64,000 nt of DNA from Meconema thalassinum (lineage: Eukaryota; Arthropoda; Insecta; Orthoptera; Tettigoniidae). Shown piece by piece: positions 1 to 12,494 of the stretch. Within the stretch, counting starts at the first letter, position 1, and each line of letters starts with the position of its first letter. The DNA is taken from assembly GCA_946902985.2 (NCBI GenBank), contig OX336389.2, forward strand, positions 344,694,444-344,758,443. Direction: 5' to 3'. The translations under genes and the position numbers were made by a program. The notes beneath the pieces are model-generated. The model saw only the letters and a list, made by a program, of their open reading frames with translations. It was not told where the DNA came from and made no database searches.

Positions 1-1
1 T

Positions 2-1425
2 CCATTAGGGGTCATAAATAGTGGTCCGGCGCAGATACGATCGATCGACAGCCAGTTGAAAGATGACGTAAAGAAGAACGTAATGTGCTACATTGATGAC
101 ACTATCGTTTCTTCGACTACACGCCAAGAACTTCTAATGCATCTCAAATTACTTGTTGATAATCTTCGTGAAGCTAATATCAAAGTAAATTACGATAAAT
201 GGCATTTCTCCCATGAGAAGATCAATTTTTTGGGTCACACTATAGACAAGGATGGTTATCACGCAAATCAGGACAAAATAGATGTGATAATGAAATTCCC
301 AGAGTTAAAAACGTGAGAGCTTTTCTTGGTGTTTGTCAGTATTTTTCTCAGCATTGTCCACGTTATTCTGAGACACTGAAACCGTTGTATAAACTCCTTA
401 AAAATAACAATAGGTGGAAATGGAACGAAGAGGCAGATAAGGCTTTCCAAGACGCGAAGAACATGCTTAAGAATAATGTCAAATTAGAATACCCGGATTT
501 TGAAAGGATATTCTATGTAGAAACAGACGCATCTAAAATTGGTATTAGCGCTGTTCTATGAAGCAAAGTATTTCACTACGGAATTACGAGTTTTAGCTTT
601 TATTTTGGCCTTACACCAGTGGACAAAAGTGCTTATTGGACATCAGATAATTATTATTACTGACCATAAGGCAATGCAATTTATGTTTAAGACATATTTA
701 TCTACCGACAGGCTTATTAGATGGTCACTATTCTTACAGCAATTTAATGCGACAATTGTGCAAAAGCTTGGAAAGGATAACTTGTTAGCAGATGTTTTAT
801 CACGCAACCCAGTGGAATGCATCCAAGTCAACGTGATCCAGATGGATAGACAAGATCAAGATACTATCGACCGACTGAAAACAATTGCAGTATCGCAGAA
901 AAGGCATGCTCCTACGCGACGCATCTTTCGATTCTTGAAGGGAAGAATGAATCAGGAAGATCCTGACTATGAAGAAACGAGGAAAATAGCGCAGAAGGAA
1001 TTGATTTGTGATGATTGTATGCAAATACAAGGATGCCGAAAATATTAAAATAAGAGTTGTAATTCCCCTGAATTCTTTATGATGAGTAAGGAATTCCTAA
1101 AGATAGACTACCGACGAGCGAGAGAAGAGTAGAGGTAGCCCATGATAATTTAATCGCAGCGGCAGAAAAACGAGAGAAGCGCACGCTAGGAGGACGATAT
1201 GATACACCTTTAAGAAGAGACGACTTGGTGGTGATTAAAAAACCCACTAAAGCAGATGTAACAAAGCAAGCATACCCAAGATTCTCTAAGGTATACTACG
1301 GCCCATTCAACGTATCTGAAAGTTTTGGCAATAACTGTTACCAAATAGTTAACATCCACGATGATCAAGAAATTGGAAATTTTAATGCTAAGAACTTAAA
1401 AAAGTATTTCAGAAGGATAGAATAA
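2..1425 (+). pseudogene. Decayed Ty3/gypsy pol fragment (RT, RNase H, integrase C-terminus)
   Basis: Three overlapping open segments (2-316, 313-561, 539-1048) and a later one (about 1100-1425) encode pieces of one gypsy polyprotein; the 5' part lies off the window. The RT palm has an intact YIDD near 90-100, followed by the thumb motif FLGHTIDKDG. The RNase H part includes ETDAS and TDHKAM. The 1225-1425 segment is an integrase C-terminal GPY/F module (YYGPF). Lesions seen: a frameshift near 313, loss of roughly 26 codons near 560, and loss of nearly all of the integrase zinc and catalytic domains near 1075. Sequence is clearly related to the pol of the element at 22.2-25.9 kb but is a separate, older copy. 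Identity as gypsy is firm; the exact family is inferred. Confidence 0.85.
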
Positions 1426-3192
1426 AGAGTAAAACACGGTACAGTTAATCTCTGTAGAATGCCTTTCAAAAGCAATGTTCCACGCTTTTGTAATGGAAGT
1501 TGAGTGGGGATTGTACGCGTATTTGTGGTTGGAAATATTCTATCATTTGAAAGTTTTGAAAATGAACCAATGCTAAATACAACAGTGTCTGGAAAGAAGC
1601 CATAAACAGGTTGGTACATCTCGCTCAGTTAACTAGTTAACCCAGCGCGGCCAATCATGTAATTCTCAGCTCACACGTGACAAGCAGGACGGTTTGGGAG
1701 GAGCTAGGCTTTGTCTGACTTCCTGAAACCAGCTGAAGACTTCCGATTTCGCGCGCGACCTATGTCGGGGACGCGTTCGAAGGAATTCTGATCGCAAGCC
1801 AAGTAGAGGGACCACGAGCCAATCGTGTGGCAGTGACAGCCAATAGGAAGAGGCGTTACTGAGAAGAAAGCAATCAGCGCAGCTAGCATATCTAATTAAT
1901 TACCAGCGATATATTAACACTTCGAAACATCAGAGAAGCTGTTAATTAATAAATAAGAAGTATTTATTTATATTTGCAGCTGATTAAATGCTTAATTATG
2001 GAAATTCGCTATTAACGCGCCATATAGGCAAGTTTTCTATGAGGAGACGCCAACTTTATTATCGGAATGGGGGACAAGCGACTTAGATCGTGGCTCTTAT
2101 TATTCATGACTTCGTCAAGAGTGGATGTGACCACTGATTACATTTAAAGACAAAGCTGATAGACATTGATATATCATCGAATAAGTCATTATTACAAGCA
2201 GTATATTAGGAACGACAATGACGCACATTAGATTCTGCAACTACAAAGAAGAAATACGTGAAACTAATTAAAGCAACGAGTAAGGTGATAGAAATTATTC
2301 TACGTATTCATCACCATGTCAAATATACAGAAGTTGAGAGGGGAAGAAACCATTGAATCTACCGTGATGGAGATGTGCTACTAAAATGCTACAGGGAACA
2401 CAGCTATGATGATGGCGAGAATATTCGAAATGACATAATATTAATATCATGGCGGAGATGAACATCTAGTCTCTCCTGCGCAAATTAAATCTACATCTAC
2501 ACAAGTAATTTCATCGACTACAATGATGGATACACATATCTATATGAACTGCGGCGAAGAAGACAGAATAAATTCCAGAAGGGGCGCGGCTCGGGTGATC
2601 CCAGCGCGAATCAAGAGAGAAAGGGCTTTCCCATCTCATTAAGAAGATAGCCAAGCTGAAAGGACGACTACACGATGATGTTCGTGTTCGAATCCAGTTC
2701 CTGGTAGTTTGGAGACTTCCGAAGGAGATCGAGCTGGGTTCCACACGACATCTTGAGGGGCCCATTTCTCAGAAACAATCCGTTTCTGATGAACAACGAG
2801 GCAAATCCACTTCTAGTCAGATCTACGCAGCACCAGGTAGTCAATAGACCAACGAAGTATCCCATTTTGTAGAATTGTAGAAACTTTTGAGAATATCCGA
2901 CAACTTAGTATTTTAATGCCATTTTTTTATCTTCGAATTATATTTCAATATTTTTCGATTTGACATTTTCATCGATATGTTAGGTAGCAGTTTTCGATTT
3001 TCATCGATATTTCGGATTTGTAAACAATTTTTGTGACGATTTAGAATTGCTATTCGGAATTTAGAATTGTATGCGATTTCGAATTTACTTGATGGAGATT
3101 TCATCCTTTAGCTCGAATTTTATTGTTTTGCTCGAATTTGTTTCATTTAAAATGTATTGAATTTTAAAATGGATTTAACCATTTTTAGTAAT

Positions 3193-3433
3193 AATAATAA
3201 TAATAATAATAATGTTATTGGTTTTACGTCCCTTTTAACTACACTGGCTTTTAGAGACGCCGGGGTGCCGGAATTTTGCCCCGAAGGGGATCTTTAACGT
3301 GCCAGTAAATCTACTGACAAGGCTCCCTCGCATTTGCGCACCCTCAAATGCCAGCTGACTGCACCAGGTTACGAACCTGCAACCTTGGGCTCAGCAAGCG
3401 AGAACGTTACCCCTGAGCCACGCAGCCAGATTG
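3193..3433 (-). mobile_element. tRNA-derived SINE (reverse)
   Basis: The reverse strand begins with a tRNA-like head containing an A box (TGGCTCAGGGGTAACG) and a degenerate B box (GGTTCGTAACC), then a tRNA-unrelated body and an (ATT)n tail at 3193-3216. A 15-bp target duplication, ACCATTTTTAGTAAT, flanks it at 3178-3192 and 3434-3448. A second copy of the same family lies at 61,342-61,566 on the other strand. The head gives internal Pol III promoter elements; mobilisation by a LINE is expected for this class but the partner is not identified. Confidence 0.92.
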
Positions 3434-4551
3434 ACCATTTTTAGTAATGAAGGAAAGTTAATGGAAAATATGTCCCAAGGATATTATACTGTGGTATATA
3501 TTAAATAATGCGATCGTTGATGATCTATTTTGAGGATCTGAACGAAGTTATAGTCTAATAACTTATTCAACAGATCTGTTTGTAAATATTTTATTACATT
3601 ATTCACAAATGTTAAAATATGGAACTGTATAAGAATTGAAATGGAGATAGAATGGAAATAATATTGTAATATGAGTAGAAGTAAATCCAAGCTACGACAT
3701 AATAGTAGAACAGTCAAAGATTTAAGAAATACTTGAGAGAAGTAAAATAGCTGAGTGAAGCTAACATTAAAATGTTATTTAGGAAATGAATGTAATTGTT
3801 ATCGAAGGAATAGTATTTTATTATATTACTTGTTAAGATAATTTATCGAAAGGACCAATATTTTCATTATAATATTTTTATTAAATGTGTTGGAACAGCA
3901 ATAAGAAATTAGAAACGATAAGTAATATATTTTGAAAATACTATATAATGTGAGGAAGGAACTACGAAGCATATCTAGGAGAAATATTTATTATATTCCC
4001 GTATTGACGGAGGAACATGTTGTATTTATGACAATGAGCACAGTTATGTCATTGTTTCATTTGTTAAAGGGAAATCTGTTGAGACAGATTTGCGTAAGAT
4101 TTTTATTATTGAAAGAAAGAATAGTTAAGAGGCAGTATTTTTGTATAGCAATATTTGAAGTTATTAAGATAGACTCAATAGTTGAAGCTGAGTTCTATTT
4201 AAATGGTTTTAAGTAGACATTAAATTAAAGGTAATTATTCGACGGAAAGGAAAACTATTTTTTAATTAAGTATTTTAATTTTTACGACAGACCAGTATGT
4301 GGAGGTAATTAAACTATGTTTATACTTAGCTGTAAGGATTATAGAATCCCAGATTGCAACATTGTTACCGATAAAGACATAGTTATGTGAAAGATTTTCT
4401 GAATTCTGAAAGAATTATATTGAGAGGGGGTAGACAGACAGTTAATGTCTATATTTCAAGTTAGAAATAGGCATATTTGCCAATTGTAAATAGTTCATTT
4501 TAAGATATAAGTTGATGAACTTCATCATAAATGTATGTCATGTATATTGTC

Positions 4552-5725
4552 CCCTTGAGAAAGCGTAAACGAGACTTGATTCGAGGGGTGTACAGTTCAT
4601 CGTCGTGAAGTTGGATATTTTGTACTTTGCTTCCATAATTTCAAGGTGACCTAAGGAGAATATAATTAGCAAAAGATGACTCAACTTCAAACAAAACAAA
4701 TATTTTAATATCCCGATAAGAATGACACAACAAAGACACAAAATCCCAAATGACACCCATATTTGTCAACTCAACTTCAAACAATCAAATAATATATTAC
4801 TCTGAATCAACATTACAGTAGCAAATAACCCAAATCGTGGACCTCGTCCTTACTCCTCTTATTGTTGCGTGAATTGTGTTTGACGGTTTTTACTGGCAAG
4901 ACTACGGTTAGAATGAGTACATATTTCCATGAGATATGCTTCCATAGAACCAGATCGCAGGACGCATATCCATGGACATTTTTCACCACGCCTTGGCATC
5001 GGGATCCACACTTAATGGCTAACACAAAATGAAATGACAATCGACCACACTACCCTTTACTAAAAATACACATTACTTCCGCGAGAAGTATTTATATCAG
5101 TGCCAAAAGCACACAAAATCAAGCTGCCTAAAAAGGTCTTACAGAAACAGGGTGAAAATACAATCGTGGTCATCCGCAACTAACTCATGGATAAACCGAC
5201 CGTTACCCGAACACACCAAGGTTACAGAGGCGCATCAAAAAATGCGATAAAAATATTTACAATAATTACGAGACAGTAGCCAACAAGGCAACAAAATACA
5301 AATCAGCATAATCATGAACTGCATTTCTGATGTGAAGAACTTGCACCAAATATTAATCTAATTCGCTTCCAATTATACAGGCTTTAACTGATCGTTATCA
5401 CGGGAGCACGCACCTCGGCCCTAATGGCCCCTCTGTCCTTATCTGAGATCTGAGCCTTTGCAGTCTGGAATATCCAGCTCTCGTCATTGTGTCAACACCA
5501 GGCAGGTCTCAAATTGTCTCTCAGCCACACGCTAGAGATCCGAAGAAAAAAGGATAACAATCACACTCTGGAATAAAACACATATCAACTCGTAGATCTG
5601 TCCTCAAAACTGCACCATGCAATTTGGGATCTGTATAATACTTAACAGTGACATCATCCTTATGAGTCCTGTCTTCGACGCCATGCAGCTGACAGGTAAC
5701 TGACCTCGGCCAGACTCCGCGCAGG

Positions 5726-5758
<33 letters not shown>

Positions 5759-7478
5759 GACCCATGCCTTGGTACAACACACCATCACCCTCAATTTGCT
5801 CCAGACCACAGATAAACCTCAAATAAAAAATATATAGTGCTCCAACACACAACAAGTTACTACGTGCTCAAATACAAAAGAATGATTACCACAGAAACTG
5901 AATGCTTCTCGCTAAGAAATATGCAATATATCATAAAATTTACAGCCAGTGTAATCCGAAGTGTCTCCCACAAAATATCATATTTTCCCCCCTACACTGT
6001 AATTACGTTACCTAACCAAAGCTCCACTTATCATCAGCGATACAGTCCGCTCATTTGCTGTATCTGTCATAAAAACACACGCAGTGCACACGAGTACAAT
6101 TTAATCGACTGTCCCGCACAAATTTTAATGAAATACAAAAGAATAACCACGATACTCTTCACAAATTAAAATAGTGGTCGGTCAACAAAAACACTCTAAT
6201 CACACAAAAGAAAACATCACAACTACACAATATATACAAGGATTTCCCGATTACCAAAACTAGGCTACATAATGAAATAAATCATTCTGTACTCATCCTT
6301 TCCAGTCTCCTCCATCGTTGACGTTTCCTGGGCATGACCCCAACCATGTGCGCTTAGCACCCAATCATCCCCGTGTTCGATTTCAGTAGCACCATTCTTC
6401 CTTCAGCTGCTGATACCACGGTCTCCATTTCTGGCTGGCTACTTCAAAATAGAATGTCAGTTCGTTTTAAAATAGTGCCTCACACAATATCCCTAATAGA
6501 TTGCTAGAGTGGATTGCTGTATCCACCCACAAGTCCTGATAGCAATATTTATCGATGACTGTCCCTCACTTATAGCAAGGAGCTATCTAGAACGTTTCAC
6601 ACGCAAAACACATTAATTTATACACTTGAGATGCGGTAGAATTTCATCTCCTAAGAGCAATGATTTTATCAAAGTTTAAGTTCCTCTCATTTACTGGCTC
6701 GAAACTTGCTAAGTCCAGTGACTTGCATATTAACAGACATTGTCACTTCCCAAAATAGTAATGTAGAACGAGCGTAGTCAGCCTTCACAATCTGTCAACG
6801 AATGAAATAATAATGTTTTTCAGTGAACACTCCACTCAGTATTTAGACATGTTAGTCCGAAAAGTGGGGGCGGGATTGAATAAAATATCTAATTATTCAA
6901 CCAGTAGTCCTACAGACACACAACACATATCAGGGATCATGTCTTGATGTGAATCGAACATATATGGCATGCGGGTTTTATTTTGATCGTGCAATTAATC
7001 GTAATCAATTTCCCTCCTTAATTTCTTCTGATGCCGTACCTTCGAAATAGCGCGAAAGGCCCCGCGTCCTCATTTCTTATTGGTAGGGTTGCTGTTTCTG
7101 AACTCACGGTAAAATGCGGACCCCGCCCACGTAGGCGTCGACGCACAGTCGTTTCCCTCGCAATTTCTTCTGCTTCTCCGTCGTTTCCCTTGCCTCACAA
7201 AGAACAGACGCTTAGGGGTGACTCATTTTGTCCAACGCGCCAAACTAGGTTCTTGAACTCCAGCTAACGGGTTGTGTCCCTTTCTTCAGTCCAGGTTGCA
7301 TTCCAAACTCACCCCAGCCCCATTGTTTGAACAGGATGTCAGGCTCCCTTCTTCTTGCCAGGTAGCTTCTAAATTTCAACATAGTAGCAAGCCTCCTTCA
7401 AATGTCATCTTTCGTCCTCACACAGACCTGAAATATGAAACATTAATATGTGGCAATCATATTAAGGGTTCATTATAA
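4552..7478. other. Unidentified AT-rich insertion within repeat copy A
   Basis: Copy B reads straight through at the position where copy A carries about 2.9 kb of extra sequence. The limits are where the alignment stops and are uncertain by tens of bases. I found no convincing coding region (only short unrelated ORFs), no clear terminal inverted repeat and no clean target duplication. A long ATA microsatellite sits inside at 5726-5756. A tandem pair of ACTCAACTTCAAACAA-like motifs occurs near 4680 and 4770. It may be a nonautonomous element or unrelated sequence joined by rearrangement. Confidence 0.4.
5726..5756. repeat. (ATA)n microsatellite
   Basis: About ten uninterrupted ATA/TAA triplets. 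No retroposon body was recognised next to it, unlike several other microsatellites in this window. Confidence 0.95.
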
Positions 7479-8339
7479 ACCGTGTATAATATTTATAGGG
7501 ATTTTAAGACTAATATTTTATGCGTATTTTAATTTAATTTTATGGTAGAAATTTTTATCGCATCTACGGAGGGATTTTATGAATATAGCAGACTGGAGTT
7601 AGATTGTATAGATTAACAAATAGTTTTTGTAATGACGGAGATCTACGTCATGGGTAAATTCATTTTATTTTGCGGGAATTTTTAAAAAATGTAACGACCT
7701 TAATTTAATTTTGTTGTTGTTAAACTCCCGTACTACAACTGTCACAATTTAGTTATTTTGTATGTATTTGAGCCTATGAAAGCATTGTTATGTTTAATTC
7801 ATGGTTTCTTGAGGAAAAGTACCATTTACGTGTTTTTAAGATTTTTACAAACGTAAATATTTAATTCAGTTTTTGAATTTCGTTTGCGTGTATTCATGTC
7901 GTTGAATAAATGACAGGCACGTAATATACTTTTCCCTGATCTTTTTTTATAGAAATTTGGCATTGTCTTTTGTAGTTTAATGGTAGAGGAATGTGCTATA
8001 GGGTGGACCTTTCCTAAGGACATGATCCATATCCTTACTCCCGAGATTTTCTTTTGATTCTCGTATTCCCGAGTAGTTTAGAAAGCCTTTGTTCTGTAGT
8101 TAGTTTCTATAGCACATTCGGTTGTAAATCCCTGTTACTTATCCTGAGTGTATTCGCCATGTAGCACTGTGTAGTTTTTCTAGCGGGGAACTTCAAAATG
8201 CTACAAACCATTTTCCAGCTGCGGATATTTGCGAATCATTCCAGGAATAAGGGTACAGTTCGTTATTGGTATGGAGGGCCCTGCCCCATTGGCCCGTTAG
8301 AGCCGGCCGCCCCTGGTTGTTGCCTGTCGAGATTTGCTG

Positions 8340-9026
8340 CAATTCCTGCTCTATTAGCTGGCTCTTGGCAATCTCATCATAATCCAATATTGCTATTTCA
8401 TCAACTCTGGAGAGGGCGTCCGCAACAGCATTGTCGAAGGCACTGACATGGCGGATATCAGTTGAAAATGGTGAGAAGTACTGCAACTGTCACATCTGCC
8501 TAGGAGATGATTTTTCATTGCTTTGCTTGAAAGTAAATGTGAGTGGTTTATGATTGGTGAGGATTATGAATTCTTTTCCTTCAAGTAAATGCTTGAACTT
8601 CTTTACAGAAAGGTAAATTCCCAACTATTCTCGGTCGTAGGTACTATAAACCTTCTGCGCCTGACTCAGCTTTTGTGAGAAGAAAGCATTTGGCCTCGAG
8701 CTGTCATTTTCCAGTTGCTGGAGCACAGCACCGACAGCAAACTCAGACGCATCAGTGCAAAGTACTAGAGGTAAGTCTGGGTTGAGAAACGCTAATAATG
8801 CAGCGTTTCCGATATCATTTTTACATTTCTCAAACATTTGTTTTGCTTCCGTAGTCCATTGAATGAGTCTGTTGTCCTTCTTCTTCGCTCCCTTAAGATA
8901 GTCATGTAATACAGCCTGAGTTTGAATTGCATATTTAAGGTAACGGCGATAGAAGTTGACAACACCAAGGAATGTGCGGAGCTCATGAAGTTTTCTAGGT
9001 AACTTGTACTCCAAAATTGCTTGCAC
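8340..9026 (-). pseudogene. RT thumb and RNase H of CsRn1-like gypsy
   Basis: The 8625-9026 segment covers the RT connection (LRTFLGVVNFYRRYL) and the start of RNase H (LVLCTDASEFAVGAVLQQ). After a break, 8340-8486 resumes with the RNase H end (HVSAFDNAVADALSRVDEIA). The expected central RNase H part in between is scrambled by stops. No integrase follows. Confidence 0.8.
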
Positions 9027-9254
9027 TTTCTCGGGCAGGGGCGAGATCCCTCTGGTGTAACCCAGTAGCCCAGGAATGCTAATTCATTCGCACCAAATAT
9101 TGATTTTGAGATGTTGATTCGAAGGCCATACTCCGACAGTCGTTCTAGAACTACTTATAGTTTCAGGTGTGCTCGGTGTTCTTCATTACTGGATGAGGCG
9201 ATCAAAATATCATTTAGGTAAGAGAATACAAAATCCAGTCCATATATAACTTCA

Positions 9255-10223
9255 TTAATGAATCGTTGGAAGGTGCATTCTGCAGGCCATACTCATTACA
9301 ATAAATTCATACAGTCCGAATGGTGTGATGATAGCAGTCGTATGTTTATCTTCTTCCACAATAGGTACTTGATGATAAGCCCTTAATAGTTCGATTTTAG
9401 AAAAGGTGTTCTTCCCTCGCAAAATACAGAGGGAGTCTTCTATCCTAGGAATAGGATAACGTTCGGGAACTGTTCTTTCATTTAATCGTTTACAATCTCC
9501 ACGCGGACGAATCGAACCATCCTTCTTGGGCACCAGGGGAAGAGGACTAGCCCATGCTGATTTGGATGGCCTTATTATGCCATTGTCCAACATGTATTTG
9601 AATTCTTGTTTTGCCATTTCCATGCGCTTGGGGTCAAATTGTCCTGCCCTACAAAACACGGGTGGGCCTACAGTAGTAATGTAGTGTTGGACATCGTGTT
9701 TAATTTTGCCAGGTACCAAATTAGGATTAGCTATGTCCGGATACTGCAGCAATAGATCTGTAAATTTTGTGTTTTGGCTCATTATACTGACTATATTTTC
9801 ATCAGAGATTGACATAACTTCGCCGTTGGTCCAGAGCTTGGTTATATCATCTATTAATCTCTTATTGTAGACATCTACTAACAAGTGGAATTTATGCAAG
9901 AAGTCTGCTCCCAATATAGCCTTATTAATCTTCGCAACCACAAATGGCCACTGGAATGGTCGTCGTAATCCTAGATCAATGGTACTGTGTTCAATTCGAG
10001 ATGTAGGAATTTCGGTTCCGTTGGCAGCATACAATTTATATTGCGAATCTGCTTTAACTTTAGAGTTGCTCGGTATTATTGAAACATCAGTCCCACTGTC
10101 AACTAAAAATTGCAATTTGGTTTTTCTATCGGTTACAAATAGGCGGGTTTTGCGACAATTGACTAGTGCAGCAGAACTCGCCGCTAATTTTGCTGCTGGG
10201 CGGCGTATCCCTGTCCGGACCAT
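9255..10223 (-). pseudogene. Protease and N-terminal RT of CsRn1-like gypsy
   Basis: The first ~130 residues contain a retropepsin core with LVDSGTDVS (catalytic Asp in DSG) and a distal AILGADFL flap-hairpin motif. The RT fingers follow with SAWASPLPLVPKKDGSIRPRGD and TVPERYPIPRIED. The RT first aspartate motif is altered (KIELLRAYHQVP rather than KIDL). The frame breaks before the palm active site. Just beyond, at about 9190-9235, the same strand reads YLND where YLDD is expected, so the first Asp of the YxDD pair is lost. Confidence 0.85.
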
Positions 10224-10495
10224 TTCTCTGGTTTACATTGTTGTCCAAATCGGAAGTGGTAATAATAGTACTTTCCCATGGGATTGTATCTATTACGTGA
10301 TTTACTACGACTATTATCACGTCTTCAGCGTTCACTACTTCTATGGCGAGGCCTAACCTGATGACCAGTATATCAGGCAGCTATTTGTTGCTCTAGTTCA
10401 GAAATTCTGTCCATTAGATCGCCCATTGGAACAGGAACATCCAGTTGTTTACAAGAGGCATTTTTCATGGCAAATAATTCGTTACGGGGATTAAT

Positions 10496-11000
10496 TTAAA
10501 TTATTTTAACTGCTATTTTAGCCACTTTTTCAAGCCCTCCGTCGCTGGCGATCAGAATGTTCTTTACAGAATCTGGGAGTTTTTCTAACCAGTGAGTCTT
10601 AAGAACTTTTCCTGATACATCAATCCCTGCCAAGGCTTGCATCTTACGCAACAATTGACTAGGTTTTTGGTCTCCTAAATGAATTCCAGTGACGAGTCTC
10701 TTAATAAGTTCGCTTTCCTTGAAAATGTTCAGTAAACGTTCCTTGGCCAATGAGTATTTATTTACTTCCGCACTTCTAATAATGTCCCAAATATTTTGAA
10801 TGTATTTAGGTTCTAATTGAGACACTAGGTGGTTAAATTAAGTCTCATCTGAAATAATTTTGCAAATACTAAACTGTGCCTCCACCTGATAGAACCAGAT
10901 GTCGGGTTTCTCTATCCAAAAAGGTGGGATTTTGATGCTAATCTTATTGGCTTCTAATCGCGAGCCTGGCGTGGTCTCGTTTGTCGATATCTTTCTTCTC
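10496..11000 (-). pseudogene. Gag remnant of CsRn1-like gypsy
   Basis: Two open segments in the same frame are separated by one TAA at 10,835-10,837. The first carries IPPFWIEKPDIWFYQVEAQF, the second carries the alpha-helical stretch through GIHLGDQKPSQLLRKMQALAG that characterises the capsid-like part of this gag family. The nucleocapsid region further downstream (10,224-10,495) is too eroded to show a zinc knuckle. Gag would form the particle around the element RNA; this copy cannot. Confidence 0.75.
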
Positions 11001-11373
11001 TTTATCACGTCGGGCTCACCAATATGTAACTGTCGACACTGAGCTAGTACCACTATGTTTATACTGTATATCAACTTTTACACACGAATACCTGTAAATT
11101 TTACAAATATATATGTGTATACATATAAGAACTGTACATCAACTATTTTGTTTCCCATCATGTTTCTTCACTAACGTTTTCTTCCAACTCAAAGTACTTA
11201 AATACCTCTTGCCAACTCTTAAAAATGAAAAGTTAATTGTGGTCCTTACAAATTCACTTACAGAAATTAATTTGTCTAATATTATCTCTAAATTTGCTCA
11301 AATTTAATCGAGAAAAGTTTTCTTTTGTCAAAGTTGTGTTTCATTATCATACAAAACCTAGAGCCTCCTGGTC

Positions 11374-12148
11374 GCGAGATTGCAATTTCTAGTTCACTTT
11401 TAGCATTGGAGAAGGACACAGCTTCCTGGTTGGCTATTCTGACGAAACACGTTTGCAGCAAAGTATGTGATTAGTCAGCGTAGTTATAGGGTGGAACCTA
11501 TCAGCGATGTCGTTCCAGGTTTGAAAATAGATATGTATAAATCCCGCTGTTTTAACATTGTAATTTCTTGGTACCCGTATACATTGTAATATGCCTTGGA
11601 ATAGTTGCATGATCATTGTTCCTAGGCCATAAGTGTTTCCATATCTTTTTAAATCAAGAAGAATCATTACCAGAATGTTCTTCATCGATTAACACCCCAT
11701 TGTAGCCTACCATTTGGGTGATTCTACATATAGGGGACACTTTATGGTCCTATGGCTGAATAGAGTTTATCATTCTAACAACACGGTTCTATGAAAAATG
11801 TAGCATTGTATATCTTACATATAGACTAGATTTTAATAACATTTTGAGAATCGAACAATACAACAACAAAAATACGCAATTTGTCATTAGCATGGATGTC
11901 CCTAGTCATCACTTCCTAAGTGTTTGCTATTGTATTTATTGAAGTATGAGATTTCTTTTCGTTATGAATGCATAAATTTGACTAGCATATAAACCTCAAC
12001 TTAATGGAACGACATCGCTGATAGATTCCACGCTATATCTACGCTGACTAATCACATCTTTTGCTGCAGTCGTGTTCCGTCAGAATAGCCAATCAGGAAC
12101 CCGTATCGCTTTCCAATGCTAAAAGTGAACCCAAAAATGCAATCTCGC
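11374..12148. mobile_element. Mutator-like nonautonomous TIR element (MITE)
   Basis: The 144-bp ends (11,374-11,517 and 12,005-12,148) are inverted copies of each other with about 90% identity by eye, and start GCGAGATTGCA. A perfect 9-bp target duplication, CTCCTGGTC, lies at 11,365-11,373 and 12,149-12,157. The 487-bp middle is AT-rich and encodes nothing recognisable. Long inverted ends plus a 9-bp duplication fit Mutator-like elements, whose duplications are usually 9-11 bp. The superfamily assignment is inference because there is no transposase. Confidence 0.85.
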
Positions 12149-12157
12149 CTCCTGGTC

Positions 12158-12494
12158 ACATTTGTTACACGCCCCGCGGTGGCCTAATCCGACTCTGACT
12201 ATATCACGTACTTCTTACTACTGGTATTCGCATTCTCAATGGCGGTGCTGCCGCTTGACTGAAACTAGAGGAATGGTGATACGAACAAACCATTGAATTT
12301 AACGTGTAATTGAGCGTTATGCTCAAGCCTTTCTTTGTTTATGAAAATAATAGACGATAAAAAGAAATCTAACAGATATTGTACAATGCCGTAGAGTTTT
12401 CTAAAATTAACAAGTGATATTTCACCTTATTATTTTCCTAAATTTCCTGTTGTTTGGTGATGATATCGTACTGTGTGAAACCAGCCTGGCCAGG
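12158..12494. other. Intergenic stretch, nothing recognised
   Basis: No coding, structural RNA or repeat signal was recognised here beyond general AT-richness and a CCCCGCGGTGG motif near 12,172 whose origin is unknown. Confidence 0.4.

Larger units (their letters stand above)
1495..8265 (+). repeat. Long dispersed repeat, copy A (probably a long LTR), interrupted
   Basis: This stretch aligns by eye, with many differences, to copy B at about 30,250-33,121 plus 47,584-48,325. Matching landmarks are the block ending AGAATCCCAGATTG near 4350 (copy B near 32,850), GACGGAGATCTACGTCA near 7636 (copy B near 47,676) and the shared terminus ATGCTACA near 8198 (copy B near 48,250). It directly follows the decayed integrase C-terminus, so a long 3' LTR is the likeliest reading. 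No coding sequence was recognised. The outer limits are approximate. Copy A is interrupted by a SINE at 3193-3433 and by unaligned sequence at about 4552-7478. Confidence 0.6.
8275..11080 (-). mobile_element. Decayed CsRn1-like Ty3/gypsy element (reverse)
   Basis: The reverse strand carries, in order, gag (about 11,000-10,496), protease and RT (10,223-9255) and RT/RNase H (9026-8340). Integrase and the 3' LTR are absent; the element stops where copy A of the long repeat begins. The gag opening (KIPPFWIEKPDIWFYQVEAQ) and the protease style (LVDSGTDVSIIP) are typical of the CsRn1 group as I know it. Several stops and frame breaks make it non-functional. No 5' LTR could be delimited in 11,080-11,364. 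Confidence 0.8.

Noticed and set aside
3360..3430. tRNA gene
   Set aside because: A and B boxes are present but it is the head of a SINE with target duplications; no cloverleaf with a proper acceptor stem. Same for 61,344-61,415 and the SINE near 55,600.
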